This document shows positions 15,932 to 25,441 of a DNA stretch of 64,000 nt, piece by piece. The notes under the pieces were generated by a model. It saw only the letters and a program-made list of their open reading frames with translations. It had not been told where the DNA came from and did no database searches. Made by a program: the position numbers and the translations under genes. This DNA is from Paenibacillus herberti (GTDB lineage Bacteria; Bacillota; Bacilli; Paenibacillales; Paenibacillaceae), in the NCBI RefSeq assembly GCF_002233675.1, contig NZ_NMUQ01000001.1:1871590-1935589 (forward strand). Reading direction: 5' to 3'. Position 1 is the stretch's first letter. Each line of letters starts with the position of its first letter.

Positions 15932-16753
15932 TCAGCTAACCTTATGCTCAATCCGAAGCTTGTCAGCAACCATCGCAATAAATTCCGAGTTGGTAGGTTT
16001 TGACTTGCTGATGTTGATCGTATAGCCGAACAGATGGCTGATGCTGTCAATGTTACCGCGCGTCCAAGCGACTTCAATCGCATGCCGTATAGCGCGCTCT
16101 ACACGAGAAGGAGTCGTTTTGAACTTCTCCGCAATGGCTGGATACAACGTTTTCGTAATTGCACCCAGAATCTCAATATTGTTGTACACCATCGTGATCG
16201 CTTCACGGAGATACTGGTAACCTTTAATATGTGCAGGAACACCAATTTCATGAATTATGCTCGTAATATTGGCGTCCAAATTTTTGCCCTTGGCAATCGG
16301 TACCACATTGGACTTGATCAAAGAAGAAGCGCTGGAGAAGGCACTAGATGACGATGTCGACATTACATTTTGATTGCCGACCAATTGACGAACTCGGTTG
16401 GCAAGCATTTCCATATCAAACGGTTTCAGAATGTAATATGAAGCACCAAGCTGAACCGCTTTTTGCGTAATATTTTCTTGGCCGAATGCCGTAAGCATAA
16501 TGATTTTGGGCATCGGTTGAATACTGCTTTCGCGTAAACGTTCCAAAACGCCAAGACCGTCAAGATGAGGCATAATGATATCCAGAATCAGTACATCCGG
16601 AATACGATCTGTTTCCTTGAGCAGACGCAGCACTTCTTCACCGTTGTAGGCAATACCAGTTACTTCCATATCATCCTGTTCGGAGATATATTCGGACAAT
16701 AAATTGGTGAATTCACGGTTATCATCGGCCAGTAATACTTCAATCTTAGACAA
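15932..16753 (-). CDS. spo0A: sporulation master regulator Spo0A
   Basis: A 273-residue response regulator. The receiver domain has the acidic pair in LLADDN, the phosphoryl-accepting Asp58 (VLILDIIMP) and the conserved Lys in YILKPFD. A Ser-rich linker (about 130-145) leads to the C-terminal DNA-binding domain with [36 protein letters not shown] and [12 protein letters not shown]. Phosphorylated Spo0A starts sporulation and tunes stationary-phase genes. The start is TTG, eight bases after GAAGGAGG. Its promoter is now separated from it by an IS element only 41 bases upstream, which may severely alter expression. The coding sequence itself looks intact. Confidence 0.97.
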   Translation of the reverse strand: MSKIEVLLADDNREFTNLLSEYISEQDDMEVTGIAYNGEEVLRLLKETDRIPDVLILDIIMPHLDGLGVLERLRESSIQPMPKIIMLTAFGQENITQKAVQLGASYYILKPFDMEMLANRVRQLVGNQNVMSTSSSSAFSSASSLIKSNVVPIAKGKNLDANITSIIHEIGVPAHIKGYQYLREAITMVYNNIEILGAITKTLYPAIAEKFKTTPSRVERAIRHAIEVAWTRGNIDSISHLFGYTINISKSKPTNSEFIAMVADKLRIEHKVS

Positions 16754-16793
16754 GGTTGATCCTCCTTCATCACGTTGAGATAGTCTGTTATTT

Positions 16794-16802
16794 GCTTATT
16801 AT
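16794..16802. repeat. left target-site duplication of the IS element
   Basis: GCTTATTAT, identical to 18250-18258 on the other side of the element. Confidence 0.9.
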
Positions 16803-18249
16803 CACTAGCGTTGCATAAATAATTTCCGAATGTTCAAAATCTTCAGTTTCCCTATTTCGACACAAAAAAAGATCCTTTACAATGGGTATGGGAGGTAGTT
16901 CCTGTCCATAATCCACTGAAAGGATCAGCGCATGGATAAGGATACCCTATTTTCTTCATTTGGTAAATGGGTTGCACCCATTTTTTCAACAACGTTTTTA
17001 GATCAACTTGCTCAGAATCACGCAGATGCCTACGTCAAGAAGCTTACGGTTCCGGCCTATTTGAAACTATTCTTGCATGCCCAGCTTCAACAGCGCGAAG
17101 GACTCCGGAGCATTGCAGATGATGTCCTGAGCAAAGACTTTCAGCAAGAACTGGGTTTTGAGTCCATCTCGTTTAGCCAGCTATGCCGCAAGAACAACCA
17201 GGTGAATCCTGCCTTGCTCGAAAATCTGTTTGAGCAGCTAGCCAGGAAGGTCCTACGTAGCGAAGGCGCCACGGCTGCAGATCGTAAAACCGTCCAGGTG
17301 ATCGACTCGACCACCATTTCCCTGTGCCTGCAGAGATACAAATGGGCCGAATTCCGTCAAACCAAAGCGGGCATTAAGATTCATCTACGTCTGGCGTTTA
17401 TGGGGAAAGAGAGCGTTCTGCCTGAGCGTGCGACAATTACGACGGCGAAGAAAAACGACCGTACACAGATGGACGCCCTTATCGACGAGGAAGGCGCCAC
17501 GTATCTATTCGATCGCGGTTATGTGGATTACAAGGCGTTCGATGATTACACGGAGCGCGGCATCCACTTCGTCACCCGGCTGAAAAACAACGCTGTCATT
17601 GAACCCCTAGAATCCTTCCCCATCCCGATGGAAAGCAGGGTGACGATGGATGAACGCGTACGGATCGGATCGGCGTCCAAGCGGGCTAAGCGGGAGTACC
17701 GCATGATTGAAACGGCGGATTCGGAAGGAAATCTGCTCATCCTAGTGACCAACCGCTTCGAACTGACGTGCGACGAGATTTCGGATATGTACCGGAGCCG
17801 CTGGGCAATTGAAACGTTCTTCAAGTGGATGAAGCAGCATCTTCGAATCAAACGGTTTTACGGCACCAGCGAACGGGCCGTGCAAAACCAGGTCTGGATG
17901 GCGCTCATTGCCTACTGCCTGCTCGTGCTGGTGAAAAAAAAGACGCAGACGCCGCATTCGCTGCTGATGCTAAGCCGCTGGCTCCGGGTACTGTTGTGGA
18001 AGCCGGCAGAGCAATGGTTAAGGCGGATTCATCGGCCACCGAGCCGCAAGTCGGCAGGACGCCGAAGGTTGAATTCAACCTGAGCAAAAGGGCCTGAGGC
18101 CTGTTGGTATTCACGTAGCAGAATATACATAAACTACCAAATGGACAGGACTACCTTTGAGAGGAGTTCGACCTTTTGGTTTTGTTGACATCGATAGTGT
18201 GTTTGAATATTCAATTTATTTTATTGTGAAGGTTTATGCAACGCTAGTG
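16803..18249 (+). mobile_element. complete IS4-family insertion sequence, 1447 bp
   Basis: Both ends carry the 17-base perfect inverted repeat CACTAGCGTTGCATAAA, and a nine-base direct duplication flanks them. One intact transposase gene fills the middle, with 129 bases to its left and 166 to its right. Intact gene, perfect ends and perfect duplication suggest a recent insertion. The element sits in the spoIVB-spo0A intergenic region, opposite in orientation to both. Confidence 0.96.
16932..18083 (+). CDS. IS4-family DDE transposase
   Basis: A 383-residue transposase of normal length. The three acidic residues are in VIDSTTI, YLFDRGYVDY and the YRSRWAIETFFKWMKQHLRIKRFYG region (a Y-x2-R-x3-E-x6-K signature). 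A helical N-terminal DNA-binding part precedes it and a basic tail ends it. It has no frameshift, so the element may be active. It moves the IS by cut-and-paste. Confidence 0.95.
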   Translation: MDKDTLFSSFGKWVAPIFSTTFLDQLAQNHADAYVKKLTVPAYLKLFLHAQLQQREGLRSIADDVLSKDFQQELGFESISFSQLCRKNNQVNPALLENLFEQLARKVLRSEGATAADRKTVQVIDSTTISLCLQRYKWAEFRQTKAGIKIHLRLAFMGKESVLPERATITTAKKNDRTQMDALIDEEGATYLFDRGYVDYKAFDDYTERGIHFVTRLKNNAVIEPLESFPIPMESRVTMDERVRIGSASKRAKREYRMIETADSEGNLLILVTNRFELTCDEISDMYRSRWAIETFFKWMKQHLRIKRFYGTSERAVQNQVWMALIAYCLLVLVKKKTQTPHSLLMLSRWLRVLLWKPAEQWLRRIHRPPSRKSAGRRRLNST

Positions 18250-18258
18250 GCTTATTAT
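18250..18258. repeat. right target-site duplication of the IS element
   Basis: GCTTATTAT, matching 16794-16802. Confidence 0.9.
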
Positions 18259-18260
18259 AT

Positions 18261-18381
18261 CGATTCGACAGCTCAGATTGATTTCCTTCTGTCGAATATT
18301 ATTTTTCTTTCTTTTTCCAACTTGATTATGTATAATAAATAATTTACTACATTTATTGACCTTATGAGATATTTTTCGACA
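18261..18381 (-). promoter_or_regulatory. spo0A sigma-H promoter with Spo0A boxes, now cut off by the IS
   Basis: On the minus strand GAAGGAAAT (18289-18281), an 11-base spacer and GTCGAATCG (18269-18261) fit the sigma-H consensus RnAGGAwww-N11-RnnGAATww. Three perfect Spo0A-box cores TGTCGAA stand at 18270-18264, 18290-18296 (opposite direction) and 18381-18375. The expected start point falls in the IS target duplication, so the native leader would have been about 50 bases. Confidence 0.75.
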
Positions 18382-18390
18382 TACAAACAA

Positions 18391-18426
18391 CAAAAATCTC
18401 AGGGCTAAGCAGCCTTGAGATTTTTG
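18391..18426 (-). terminator. spoIVB terminator
   Basis: CAAAAATCTCA and TGAGATTTTTG arms with an inner GGCT/AGCC stem. The spoIVB stop codon lies inside the loop side of the hairpin. Confidence 0.85.
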
Positions 18427-19730
18427 TTAGCTGTACGCAACATGATGCCAGCATCTTGAAGCATCCATTCAATAAAACAACCATAACCCGATGAAGGATC
18501 ATTGACAAATACATGGGTTACAGCTCCAATCAGTTTTCCATTTTGAATGATTGGACTGCCCGACATTCCTTGTACAATACCTCCAGTCAGCTCCAGCAAT
18601 TTAGGATCGGTAACTTTGATAACCATCCCTTTTGTTGCAGGCTGCTTCTGCTTACTCACATGACTGATTTGAACTTTGAACCGTTCAACCTTCTGTCCAT
18701 TGAGGACGGTCAGAATTTCAGCTGGACCTTCCTGAACCTCTTCAGAAAAAGCGACCGGTACTGCTTCGGACTGATAGCTGTGACCTGGAAGCTGCCCCAT
18801 CTTGCCAAAGATGCCAAATGGCGTATTACGCTCGATATTGCCCAAAATATTCGCTTCATTTACAAATGTAGCTCGTTTTTCTCCTGGCTCACCGTTTTGA
18901 CTTTTGTTGATCGACGTAACATTGGATTCTAATATTTGACCCTCGCCCACCTCAATTGCCGTACCTGTGTCGAGATCGGTGATTACATGGCCTAATGCGC
19001 CATAGACGCCTTGATCAGGGGCAAAGAAGGTCAACGTACCAACACCTGCAGCTGAATCGCGAATATACAGTCCAATCCGCCACGCACTATCCTCATAGTC
19101 GTAAGCAGGCTTAAGCTTAACGGACATGAGTTTTCCTGAACGTTTGATCGTAAGCTTCATCGGATGCTGGTTGCTTCCCGCTTGTTCGGTGAACTTTGCA
19201 ATTTGCTTGACTTCACGGACTCTGTGACCGTCAATTTCCATAATTAGATCACCTAAACGGATGCCAGCTATCTCTCCCGGAGAAACTTTAGTATCGGCGT
19301 TTTCATGTACAAGATGATGGCCAACAACAAGGACACCGGAGGACTTCACTTTGACACCAATGGTTTGTCCACCTGGTATCACCTTAAGATCAGGGACGAC
19401 ATCGACATGTACCGTTTTAAAAGGAATTTTGCCAAACAGCTTCAGGGACATTGTAGCTCGACCGCTTTGACGCGGTTCGATCGAAATCGGCTTTTGCAAA
19501 TCAAGCACTTGGCGATGCTCAGCTTTCCCATTTACATGAAGGATGTTTGAATCCACCGTCATGTCCGCATGGACAGGCATGTTGTATTCCAGCCGTTTCA
19601 ATTGCCCGGAGAACAAACGCAGTTCATTCGGAAACGAGGCATAATTCAGGAACGGACTGGAGATGCCGATCATGCAAACGAAGAATACGAGAACTAGTCC
19701 GAACCACCGCTTCCGCTGGTTGGCGTTCAT
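18405..19730 (-). CDS. spoIVB: SpoIVB serine peptidase (signal for sigma-K activation)
   Basis: A 441-residue protein: N-terminal membrane anchor (about 8-28), a PDZ domain (about 130-215, with GIRLGDLIMEIDGHRV), and the S55 peptidase domain with GALGHVITD (catalytic His) and GMSGSPIIQNGK (catalytic Ser). It is secreted from the forespore and cleaves SpoIVFA so that pro-sigma-K is processed. The ATG at 19730 is preceded by GGGAG; an upstream ATG has no binding site. Gene order recN-spoIVB-spo0A is the classical one, except for the IS between the last two. Confidence 0.95.
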   Translation of the reverse strand: MNANQRKRWFGLVLVFFVCMIGISSPFLNYASFPNELRLFSGQLKRLEYNMPVHADMTVDSNILHVNGKAEHRQVLDLQKPISIEPRQSGRATMSLKLFGKIPFKTVHVDVVPDLKVIPGGQTIGVKVKSSGVLVVGHHLVHENADTKVSPGEIAGIRLGDLIMEIDGHRVREVKQIAKFTEQAGSNQHPMKLTIKRSGKLMSVKLKPAYDYEDSAWRIGLYIRDSAAGVGTLTFFAPDQGVYGALGHVITDLDTGTAIEVGEGQILESNVTSINKSQNGEPGEKRATFVNEANILGNIERNTPFGIFGKMGQLPGHSYQSEAVPVAFSEEVQEGPAEILTVLNGQKVERFKVQISHVSKQKQPATKGMVIKVTDPKLLELTGGIVQGMSGSPIIQNGKLIGAVTHVFVNDPSSGYGCFIEWMLQDAGIMLRTANKNLKAA

Positions 19731-19782
19731 GATCTCACGCTCCCTGTAGTTCCATCGCTTGACGATTGGTCTCGCCAATTGC

Positions 19783-19797
19783 GTACCTATAAGGTAC
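19783..19797. promoter_or_regulatory. perfect 15-bp palindrome upstream of spoIVB
   Basis: GTACCTATAAGGTAC, adjacent to a C-rich run (19797-19808). It lies about 55 bases before the spoIVB start. It could be an operator; no clear sigma-F/G promoter was identified around it. Confidence 0.4.
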
Positions 19798-19847
19798 CCC
19801 GCCCCCCCTGATTTATGTCCGATAAAACATTCCCTGAAAGGCTGACA

Positions 19848-21548
19848 TTAGGCTCCTTTTTGTCGATCTGCCAGTACAAGCATTTCTTGTGCATGATGCC
19901 TTGTTTTGTCCGTAACTTCTACACCGCCGAGCATCCGCGCCAGCTCTTCAATCCGTCCCCGATCGCTCAGCTCCTTTACGGAAGTGACAGTCCGATCTCG
20001 AACGACATCCTTGCTGATCTCATAATGGAAATCCGCCATGCAAGCCACTTGAGGCAGATGGGTAATTGAAAACACTTGGCATTTGCCAGATAATTGCGAC
20101 ATTTTCTCCGCGATTGCTTGAGCGGCTCGTCCACTGACACCGGTATCGACCTCATCAAACACCAGAACCGGTACTTGGTCAATCTCGGCAAAGATGCTCT
20201 TAAGTGCCAGCATAATACGCGACATCTCGCCGCCGGAAGCAATTTTGCTGAGCGGTTTAAGCGGTTCCCCTGGGTTAGGTGCAAGCAAAAAGGCTGCTTC
20301 ATCAATTCCATGAAGAGTAAGCTTAAGGGGCTCATCCGCTGAATGCGTCTCCACATTGGCTCTGAATTGAGTCCGGCTCATTCCGAGGTCCTTGAGCTGT
20401 GCTTCCACCGATGCGGACAGCAACTCAGCAGCGGACTGCCGTTTAAGAGAAAGGTCAAGCGCATATTGTGAACAAACAGCATGAGCTTCCTTAAGGGATT
20501 TCTTCAGAAATTGGATATGCTCATCCCGGTTCTCGATTAAATCAGCTTCATGTTTGATTTTTTTGTAATAAGCCATAATATCCGGTATGCTGTCTCCGTA
20601 TTTGCGACGAAGACTGTTGATCAGATTGATCCGATCTCCGATTGCAGCAAGCCGTACCGGATCGCTCTGAATATTCTCCCGATATCCGCGAAGCTGATGT
20701 GCAGCATCCTCTGCCTGGTAATAAGCGCTCTTAAGCTGCTCCATCAGTGGACCGAGTAAGGCTGGGTTATAACCCGAAATTTCTTCCAGCTTCTCGATGG
20801 CCGTGCTGAACGCGTCTAATGCACCGCTGTCATTCAGTAACTCGTATGCTTCAGAAGTGTGGGTCATGATCTTATCGGCATGACCAAGAACGTCCTTTTC
20901 CTCCTGCAGTTGATCCCATTCCTCTACGCGAAGGCTGGCCGAACGGATCTCTTCCATCTGGAATTTATACAAGTCGAGCATCTGCATATTCTGGCGGCTC
21001 GTATCCATCGTGCTCTTAAGCGAACTGCGAAGCTCACCATACTTAAAAAAGGCCGCTTGATATTGCTTCTTCAATGCTGCTACCTCTTCGCCGGCGAAAA
21101 GATCAAGCCATTCCAAATGCTGCTCACTGCGCAGCAACGATTGATGCTCATGCTGGCCGTGGATATTAACGAGACACTCTCCGACTTCGCGAAGCATGGT
21201 CAGGTTGGCTATGGAACCATTTAAACGGCAAGAGCTCTTGCCTTGAGCCGAAAGTTCCCTGCGAATGGTAAGCAAATCTTCCGAAGATCCCTTCAAGCCA
21301 AGCCTGTCCAGTACATGCCAAACCGGATGGGAAGAGGGAAGGTCAAAGGAGGCCTCCATCTCCGCCTTGTCACATCCGTAACGAACCATATCCGAAGATC
21401 CTCTTCCACCAATAAGCAGAATAAGCGCGTCAATCAGAATGGACTTGCCGGCCCCAGTCTCTCCTGTGAGGACATGAAAACCGTCATGAAACCCCACTGT
21501 AACTTCTTCAATTACGGCAAGGTTGCGGATGGACAATTCACGAAGCAT
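19848..21548 (-). CDS. recN: DNA repair protein RecN
   Basis: A 566-residue SMC-like ATPase. Walker A is GETGAGKS near residue 30, followed by long coiled-coil arms (about 150-360), and the signature/Walker B region LSKIASGGEMSRIMLALK...VLVFDEVDTGVSG. It gathers broken DNA ends early in double-strand break repair. I start at the ATG at 21548, seven bases after GAAGGAG; a GTG three codons earlier abuts the binding site. It is third in a unit with an unnamed membrane gene and argR that has LexA-like boxes in front. Confidence 0.96.
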   Translation of the reverse strand: MLRELSIRNLAVIEEVTVGFHDGFHVLTGETGAGKSILIDALILLIGGRGSSDMVRYGCDKAEMEASFDLPSSHPVWHVLDRLGLKGSSEDLLTIRRELSAQGKSSCRLNGSIANLTMLREVGECLVNIHGQHEHQSLLRSEQHLEWLDLFAGEEVAALKKQYQAAFFKYGELRSSLKSTMDTSRQNMQMLDLYKFQMEEIRSASLRVEEWDQLQEEKDVLGHADKIMTHTSEAYELLNDSGALDAFSTAIEKLEEISGYNPALLGPLMEQLKSAYYQAEDAAHQLRGYRENIQSDPVRLAAIGDRINLINSLRRKYGDSIPDIMAYYKKIKHEADLIENRDEHIQFLKKSLKEAHAVCSQYALDLSLKRQSAAELLSASVEAQLKDLGMSRTQFRANVETHSADEPLKLTLHGIDEAAFLLAPNPGEPLKPLSKIASGGEMSRIMLALKSIFAEIDQVPVLVFDEVDTGVSGRAAQAIAEKMSQLSGKCQVFSITHLPQVACMADFHYEISKDVVRDRTVTSVKELSDRGRIEELARMLGGVEVTDKTRHHAQEMLVLADRQKGA

Positions 21549-21582
21549 AGATAACACTCCTTCGATCCAATTAGAGTTCTAG

Positions 21583-22032
21583 TTAGCTCATCATTCCAAG
21601 TAGTTGCTCGACAATTTTATTGCCATGCTCTTTTTTGCGGCATATTAACAAAAGCGTGTCGTCACCACTGATCGTTCCCATAATTTCGGGCCATTCCATG
21701 CCGTCAACCAAGGAAGCAATAGCATTGGCCGTGCCTGGAAGGCACTTCATGACAACCAGATTGTCTGCTTGGTCAACATGAAGAAAGTTGTCCAGCATGG
21801 AACGCTTAAGCTTATTAACAGGAATAAAACGCTGTTCCTGAGGAAGTGAATATTTGTAACGGCCATCCTCGGAAGGAATCTTGATGAGCTGCAATTCCTT
21901 GATGTCTCTTGAGACCGTTGCCTGCGTTACCTGTAGGCCAGCCGTGCGAAGCGCGTCCACAAGCTCGTCCTGGGTCTCAATTACATTGCGTCCGATAATT
22001 TCGCGAATTTTTACATGTCGCAATCCCTTCAT
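21583..22032 (-). CDS. argR: arginine repressor ArgR/AhrC
   Basis: A 149-residue regulator. The winged-helix N terminus has KIREII, TQATVSRDIKEL, and YKYSLP; the C-terminal hexamerisation/arginine-binding domain has GTANAIASLVD and IMGTISGDDTLLLIC. With arginine bound it represses biosynthesis and activates catabolism genes. AAAGGAGG precedes the ATG. Position next to recN is conserved in Bacillales. Confidence 0.96.
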   Translation of the reverse strand: MKGLRHVKIREIIGRNVIETQDELVDALRTAGLQVTQATVSRDIKELQLIKIPSEDGRYKYSLPQEQRFIPVNKLKRSMLDNFLHVDQADNLVVMKCLPGTANAIASLVDGMEWPEIMGTISGDDTLLLICRKKEHGNKIVEQLLGMMS

Positions 22033-22035
22033 ACT

Positions 22036-22503
22036 TCAGGCCTCCTTTAGTTTAGGTTCTACATTAATATCGAACTTAACCGTTCTTATGGTGTTGTACT
22101 CATTGTCCACGATCAGTATACCCTCCAGCTCCGGAAGCAGAAGTGTAAATACGAGTAGACGGTCTCTTAATCCGCTGCCTGTCCATTCCATCGGCTGGCG
22201 GTCCCGCACAAGCTTCACCGCATACATGCTGTCATCACGGACCACTATATAGTCCACGTACAGCCGGCTGTACATCTCCTGCCCGTCCAAATCTACGACG
22301 AGCGGAACGCGGTGTTTCCCCGAGACGACCTCATATCCTTGTGATTCAAGAAATAACACATGAGGGTCATCCGGCGCTAATATCTCTCCCCGTCCTAACA
22401 CAAGTCGCTTTATACCCCTCGGCTCATGAAGCCAGTTGTAAAAAGCCCGATAAACCCAAAAGCCGATCAACAGCGCAGCCGCGATCATAACGATCCCGTC
22501 CAA
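22036..22503 (-). CDS. membrane-anchored protein of unknown function in the argR-recN unit
   Basis: A 155-residue protein: one N-terminal transmembrane helix (IVMIAAALLIGFWVYRAF), then a soluble domain. The soluble part has YVDYIVVRDDSMYAVKLVRD and LRDRLLVFTLLLPELEGILIVD, a beta-beta-helix-beta pattern reminiscent of restriction-endonuclease folds, but the expected acidic E-x-K is VKL here, so activity is doubtful. Start TTG at 22503 follows GGAGGAG. It ends three bases before argR and is the first gene behind the LexA-like promoter. I do not know a named family. Confidence 0.7.
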   Translation of the reverse strand: MDGIVMIAAALLIGFWVYRAFYNWLHEPRGIKRLVLGRGEILAPDDPHVLFLESQGYEVVSGKHRVPLVVDLDGQEMYSRLYVDYIVVRDDSMYAVKLVRDRQPMEWTGSGLRDRLLVFTLLLPELEGILIVDNEYNTIRTVKFDINVEPKLKEA

Positions 22504-22584
22504 GATATCTCCTCCTGGTTCGTGATGAGGGTAGACTTCTATTCGGACATAGGATTATCCTTCCAGGCTAGGGGAGAGAGTCCC

Positions 22585-22636
22585 CGAACATTTGTTTGCT
22601 GCAATCAGAATACCAGAACATGCGTTTGTCTGTAAA
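22585..22636 (-). promoter_or_regulatory. probable SOS promoter: sigma-A promoter with two LexA-like boxes
   Basis: Minus strand: TTTACA (22636-22631), 18-base spacer, TATTCT (22612-22607). Two sites of the form GAAC-N4-GTTT, close to the Bacillus LexA box, lie at 22615-22628 (inside the spacer) and 22585-22598 (at the expected start point), exactly 30 bases apart. This arrangement would let LexA block RNA polymerase for the membrane gene, argR and recN. Confidence 0.6.
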
Positions 22637-22650
22637 GAGGGAAAACGGAA

Positions 22651-23478
22651 TTATTTGCCGGAATGAAAATGTTCGGCCGCTTGGCGCACGAGCTGTTCCA
22701 GCTTTTCGGCCCATGCATCAAGAGGCTCCGGATCAGCATCCCGTACCCAATGCGCAAGGAATTCGATATTGCCTTCACCGCCTGTAATGGGTGAAAAGGT
22801 CAAATGCCTAAGACTTAAGCCGGCCGTCGCTGCTGCGGCAACTACGTTTTGCAGAACTTCAAGATGCACCGCTTGCTCCCTGACAACTCCGGACTTGCCC
22901 ACCTTGTCCCGTCCCGCCTCAAACTGAGGTTTAATCAGGCCGACTACATCCGAGCCTTCGGCAATTAGAGGCGCAAGGGCAGGAAGAATCAGCTTGAGCG
23001 AGATAAACGATACATCGATGGATGCGCAGTTCGGGACTGGCCCCGTCAGATCCTCAGGCTTGATATAGCGAAAGTTGACCCGCTCCATTACATTGACTTT
23101 GGGATGCTGGCGGAGCGACCAGTCCAGCTGATTGTAGCCAACATCAATGGCATACACATAGTCGGCCCCATTTTGGAGCGCACAATCGGTAAAACCTCCC
23201 GTAGATGCTCCGATATCAAGCATGACTCGGCCCGACATATCAATCCCGAATTCCCGGATCGCCTTTTCCAGCTTCAAGCCGCCTCGGCTCACATAAGGAT
23301 GGACGTTCCCCTTCACCTTGATGACGGATTCACGTTTTATTTTTGTTCCACTTTTATCAATCGGCTCATTATCAACGAGCACGAGTCCAGCCATCAGAGC
23401 AGCCTTCGCTTTTTCTCGACTTGGAAAATAGCCAAGCTCCACGAGCAGAATATCGATTCGTTCTTTGGTCGTTGTCAT
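22651..23478 (-). CDS. tlyA: TlyA/YqxC-type rRNA methyltransferase
   Basis: A 275-residue protein with an N-terminal S4 RNA-binding domain (ERIDILLVELGYFPSREKAKAALMAG) and an FtsJ-like SAM-dependent methyltransferase domain (MLDIGASTGGFTDC, DVSFISLKLILP, IKPQFEAG). The family 2'-O-methylates ribosomal RNA. The ATG at 23478 follows AAGGAGAG; the upstream ATG lacks a site. Its place between dxs and argR is the usual one. Confidence 0.92.
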   Translation of the reverse strand: MTTTKERIDILLVELGYFPSREKAKAALMAGLVLVDNEPIDKSGTKIKRESVIKVKGNVHPYVSRGGLKLEKAIREFGIDMSGRVMLDIGASTGGFTDCALQNGADYVYAIDVGYNQLDWSLRQHPKVNVMERVNFRYIKPEDLTGPVPNCASIDVSFISLKLILPALAPLIAEGSDVVGLIKPQFEAGRDKVGKSGVVREQAVHLEVLQNVVAAAATAGLSLRHLTFSPITGGEGNIEFLAHWVRDADPEPLDAWAEKLEQLVRQAAEHFHSGK

Positions 23479-23545
23479 TCCAGCTCTCCTTATAACCATA
23501 GAATGGCCTGCAGCCGGAATCGCCGCAGGCCATACAAAGGCTTAT

Positions 23546-25441
23546 TTAATGCTGATTGGTCGCCCGCTTGCGCTTAGGCTGCAAAGCAAGCACCTCTGCT
23601 GCGAGGCGCTCCGGAGTAAGACCCGCGACTACCTGCTGCTCCTCAATGGAGGCATGCTCGATAAATTCATCGGGAATGCCGATCAGGCTGACAGGAGTTC
23701 CCGCTCGTCCCGTGAGCGAATAATGCTCGAGGATGGCGCTGCCGAGACCGCCTTGAACAGCACCTTCTTCCATGACAAGAAGCGGTAGCCCCTCTTCCGC
23801 CAAACTATCCAGCATCGCCGTATCCAGCGGCTTGATGAAGCGGGCATTGATCACTCTCAGCGAAAGTCCTTCGCGGCGAAGCAGTTCTGCAGCCCTCTCA
23901 GCCACCTCCACCATTGGGCCGATCGCCATCACAGCAGCGGAGTCGCCTTGACGCACAACTTCCCAAGTTCCAATTGGAATCGGCGTCATGACGGGGTCCA
24001 GCTCCACGCCCCTGCCGCTTACACGCGGATAGCGAACCGCTATCGGTCCTTCATTATAGTCTACGGCCGTTTTGAGCATATTCCGCAGCTCATTTTCGTC
24101 CTTAGGCATCATCATGACCATATTTGGGATATGCCGCATGAATGAGATGTCGAATACGCCGTGATGCGTTTCGCCGTCAGGTCCTACGAACCCAGCTCGG
24201 TCAATTGCAAATATAACGTTAGCGTTATGGCGGCATATATCGTGCACGACCTGATCGTAAGCCCGCTGAAGGAACGTAGAGTAAACCGCGTAAACGGGCT
24301 TCATTCCTTCCATTGCCAAAGCAGCGGACATCGTAGCCGCATGCTGCTCGGCTATTCCCACATCGATCATCCGACCCGGGAATCGCGCCGCAAACTTCAT
24401 CAAGCCAGAACCGGCCGGCATGGCCGGAGTCACTGCGACGATCCGCTCATCGCGTTCAGCCAACTCGATAAGAGCATTGCCGAACACCTCCGTATACATA
24501 GGCAGGCCGGCGGCTTTCAGTACTTGACCGGATTCGATTTTATAGGGGCTAATGCCATGCCATTTCAAGGAATCAGCTTCTGCCGGCTTATAACCCTTAC
24601 CCTTTAGCGTTACAACATGCACCAGAACTGGCCCCGGCATATGGCTTGCTTGCTGAAGCGTCTCCAGCAATTGCTCCATGTCATGGCCGTCTACAGGTCC
24701 AAGATAATGCAATCCGAACTGCTCAAACAGAATACCGCTGACTAGCAAATACTTGAGACTATCCTTGAATCGCTCGGCCGTTTTGGCTAACTTGCCGCCG
24801 ATTGCTGGTACCTTTTGAAGAAGCGATTGAAGATCCTCTTTGGCCTTTTGATAATGGCGATCCGCACGAATTCGGCCCAAGTACTGATGCATCGCACCAA
24901 CGTTCGGAGCAATCGACATCTCATTATCATTGAGTACGACGATCATATTCCGCTTCTCATGGCCGATATGGTTCAGTGCTTCAAGCGCCATCCCGCCGGT
25001 AAGCGCACCGTCGCCGATAATCGCAACAACCTTGTTCGACTCACCTTTGAAGTCGCGAGCCATCGCCATGCCCATAGCTGCGGACAGCGAAGTGCTGCTA
25101 TGCCCAGCTTCCCACACATCATGCTCGCTCTCAGCTCGCTTGATGAAGCCGCAAAGTCCACCTTGCTTGCGCAGTGAATCAAAGCGATCCATGCGCCCGG
25201 TCAGGATCTTATGCACGTAGGATTGGTGGCCGACGTCAAAAATAAATTTATCATTTGGACTGTCAAACAGAAAGTGCAGCGCAAGAGTCAGCTCCACAAC
25301 ACCAAGATTTGGCGCCAAATGTCCTCCCGTGGCCGAAAGCTTCGTCACGAGAAAATCTCGGATTTCGCCCGCGAGCTGTTCAAGCTCCAGGACGGAGAGG
25401 CCTTTCAGATCTTGAGGTCCGTTAAGTTTATCGAGCAGCAC
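23546..25441 (-). CDS. dxs: 1-deoxy-D-xylulose-5-phosphate synthase
   Basis: A 631-residue thiamine-diphosphate enzyme, normal length. Visible motifs: [45 protein letters not shown] (ThDP/Mg site), the transketolase pyrimidine region [18 protein letters not shown], and a C-terminal Rossmann-like domain. It joins pyruvate and glyceraldehyde-3-phosphate in the first step of the MEP isoprenoid pathway. GTG start after GAGGAA. The ispA gene just upstream in the same direction continues the pathway. Confidence 0.97.
   Translation of the reverse strand: MLLDKLNGPQDLKGLSVLELEQLAGEIRDFLVTKLSATGGHLAPNLGVVELTLALHFLFDSPNDKFIFDVGHQSYVHKILTGRMDRFDSLRKQGGLCGFIKRAESEHDVWEAGHSSTSLSAAMGMAMARDFKGESNKVVAIIGDGALTGGMALEALNHIGHEKRNMIVVLNDNEMSIAPNVGAMHQYLGRIRADRHYQKAKEDLQSLLQKVPAIGGKLAKTAERFKDSLKYLLVSGILFEQFGLHYLGPVDGHDMEQLLETLQQASHMPGPVLVHVVTLKGKGYKPAEADSLKWHGISPYKIESGQVLKAAGLPMYTEVFGNALIELAERDERIVAVTPAMPAGSGLMKFAARFPGRMIDVGIAEQHAATMSAALAMEGMKPVYAVYSTFLQRAYDQVVHDICRHNANVIFAIDRAGFVGPDGETHHGVFDISFMRHIPNMVMMMPKDENELRNMLKTAVDYNEGPIAVRYPRVSGRGVELDPVMTPIPIGTWEVVRQGDSAAVMAIGPMVEVAERAAELLRREGLSLRVINARFIKPLDTAMLDSLAEEGLPLLVMEEGAVQGGLGSAILEHYSLTGRAGTPVSLIGIPDEFIEHASIEEQQVVAGLTPERLAAEVLALQPKRKRATNQH

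Noticed and set aside
16856-16862. Spo0A-box core inside the IS end near spo0A
   Set aside because: A seven-base match within mobile DNA, without a promoter around it; most likely chance.
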